Assembly (NCBI GenBank): GCA_937880335.1
Contig: CALFLJ010000009.1
Span: 1-34,241, forward strand
Source: an uncultured Succinatimonas sp.
GTDB lineage: Bacteria > Pseudomonadota > Gammaproteobacteria > Enterobacterales > Succinivibrionaceae
DNA length: 34,241 bases
Reading direction: 5' to 3'
The position numbers and the translations under genes are program-made. Below are positions 33,895 to 34,241 of this stretch, in pieces. Positions within the stretch are counted from its first letter, which is position 1; each line of letters starts with the position of its first letter. The notes beneath the pieces were generated by a model that had not been told where the DNA came from, ran no database searches, and worked only from the letters and a program-made list of their open reading frames with translations.

Positions 33895-34241
33895 ATATTC
33901 TGCCCTAAATTTTCAACAGCACCTTTCTAAAGGATAGCAAAGCCCATAATATTTAACTTTTTATTTATATTAAATCTTCTGTATCTTTAAGATATTTAAT
34001 ATAATTATTAGGCGGTATATTTTGTAAAAATTCTTATTTTTTAAGCTAATAATTTAGAATTTAAACTATCAACAATTTGTTAAAAAAAATTTAAATTTTG
34101 GGGAACTTAAAATAAAAATAGCAGTCTAAGTAATATCTTCAATTGAAGTTCAGATTTCTTAGTCTGCTTCTTGATTAAATCCCAGTTTCTTAACCCATAA
34201 AGTGCTCCATTTTACTGATCTATAATGGAGCTTTTATGGAA
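33895..34241. other. Structured non-coding end of the window
   Basis: No protein gene is seen. An imperfect 10-bp stem (34121-34130 with 34158-34167, one mismatch) encloses the palindrome CTTCAATTGAAG (34137-34148). Then GCTCCATT pairs with AATGGAGC (34204-34231), followed by four T, a terminator-like hairpin. Together they could be a rightward small RNA, but no clear promoter is visible. Confidence 0.35.

Overview
The window comes from an A+T-rich gammaproteobacterium. Its core genes (lptF, lptG, valS, mltG-tmk-holB, ribF-ileS-lspA-ispH, rpsT, gnd) closely resemble the Escherichia coli proteins and keep several E. coli-like gene orders. A low-G+C host-associated or rumen lineage such as Succinivibrionaceae would fit, but that placement is inference.

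Layout. (1) 1-461: a repeat-bearing stretch and a tRNA-Leu(CAA) gene with its own promoter and terminator. (2) 533-1594: lptG. (3) 1747-15037: a catabolic island of eleven genes. Its left unit reads leftwards: an L-fucose isomerase-type enzyme, a cytosolic BNR/Asp-box protein, and a three-part TctCBA (TTT) transporter. An AraC-type regulator is divergent from it. Its right unit reads rightwards: a DapA-family lyase, a TRAP transporter (P-M-Q) and an HpaI-type aldolase, followed by a convergent IclR-type regulator. (4) 15117-19133: lptF, holB, tmk and mltG in one leftward operon-like unit. (5) 19513-22383 valS, then a small membrane protein and a leftward metY. (6) 24389-29614: ribF-ileS-lspA-ispH leftward, with rpsT divergent. 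(7) A solitary MglB-like sugar-binding protein, a stretch with an orphan terminator that may mark a small RNA, and gnd. The window ends in structured non-coding sequence.

Main observations. lptF and lptG encode the two membrane subunits of the lipopolysaccharide exporter and are normally adjacent; here the catabolic island lies exactly between them. The gene order valS...lptF-lptG-tRNA-Leu(CAA) matches the E. coli leuX region, a known integration hotspot, and integrase-arm-like repeats lie just beyond the tRNA 3' end. Inside the island, two 17-bp dyads with identical arms (GTTCT-N7-AGAAC) sit upstream of the divergent fucI/araC pair and upstream of the DapA-family gene, which suggests that one regulator ties both halves together. 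Both transporters carry a strong stem-loop immediately after the binding-protein gene. The substrate is not known: the gene set suggests uptake of an acidic or deoxy-sugar compound, intracellular processing, isomerisation, and cleavage of a 2-keto-3-deoxy acid to pyruvate.
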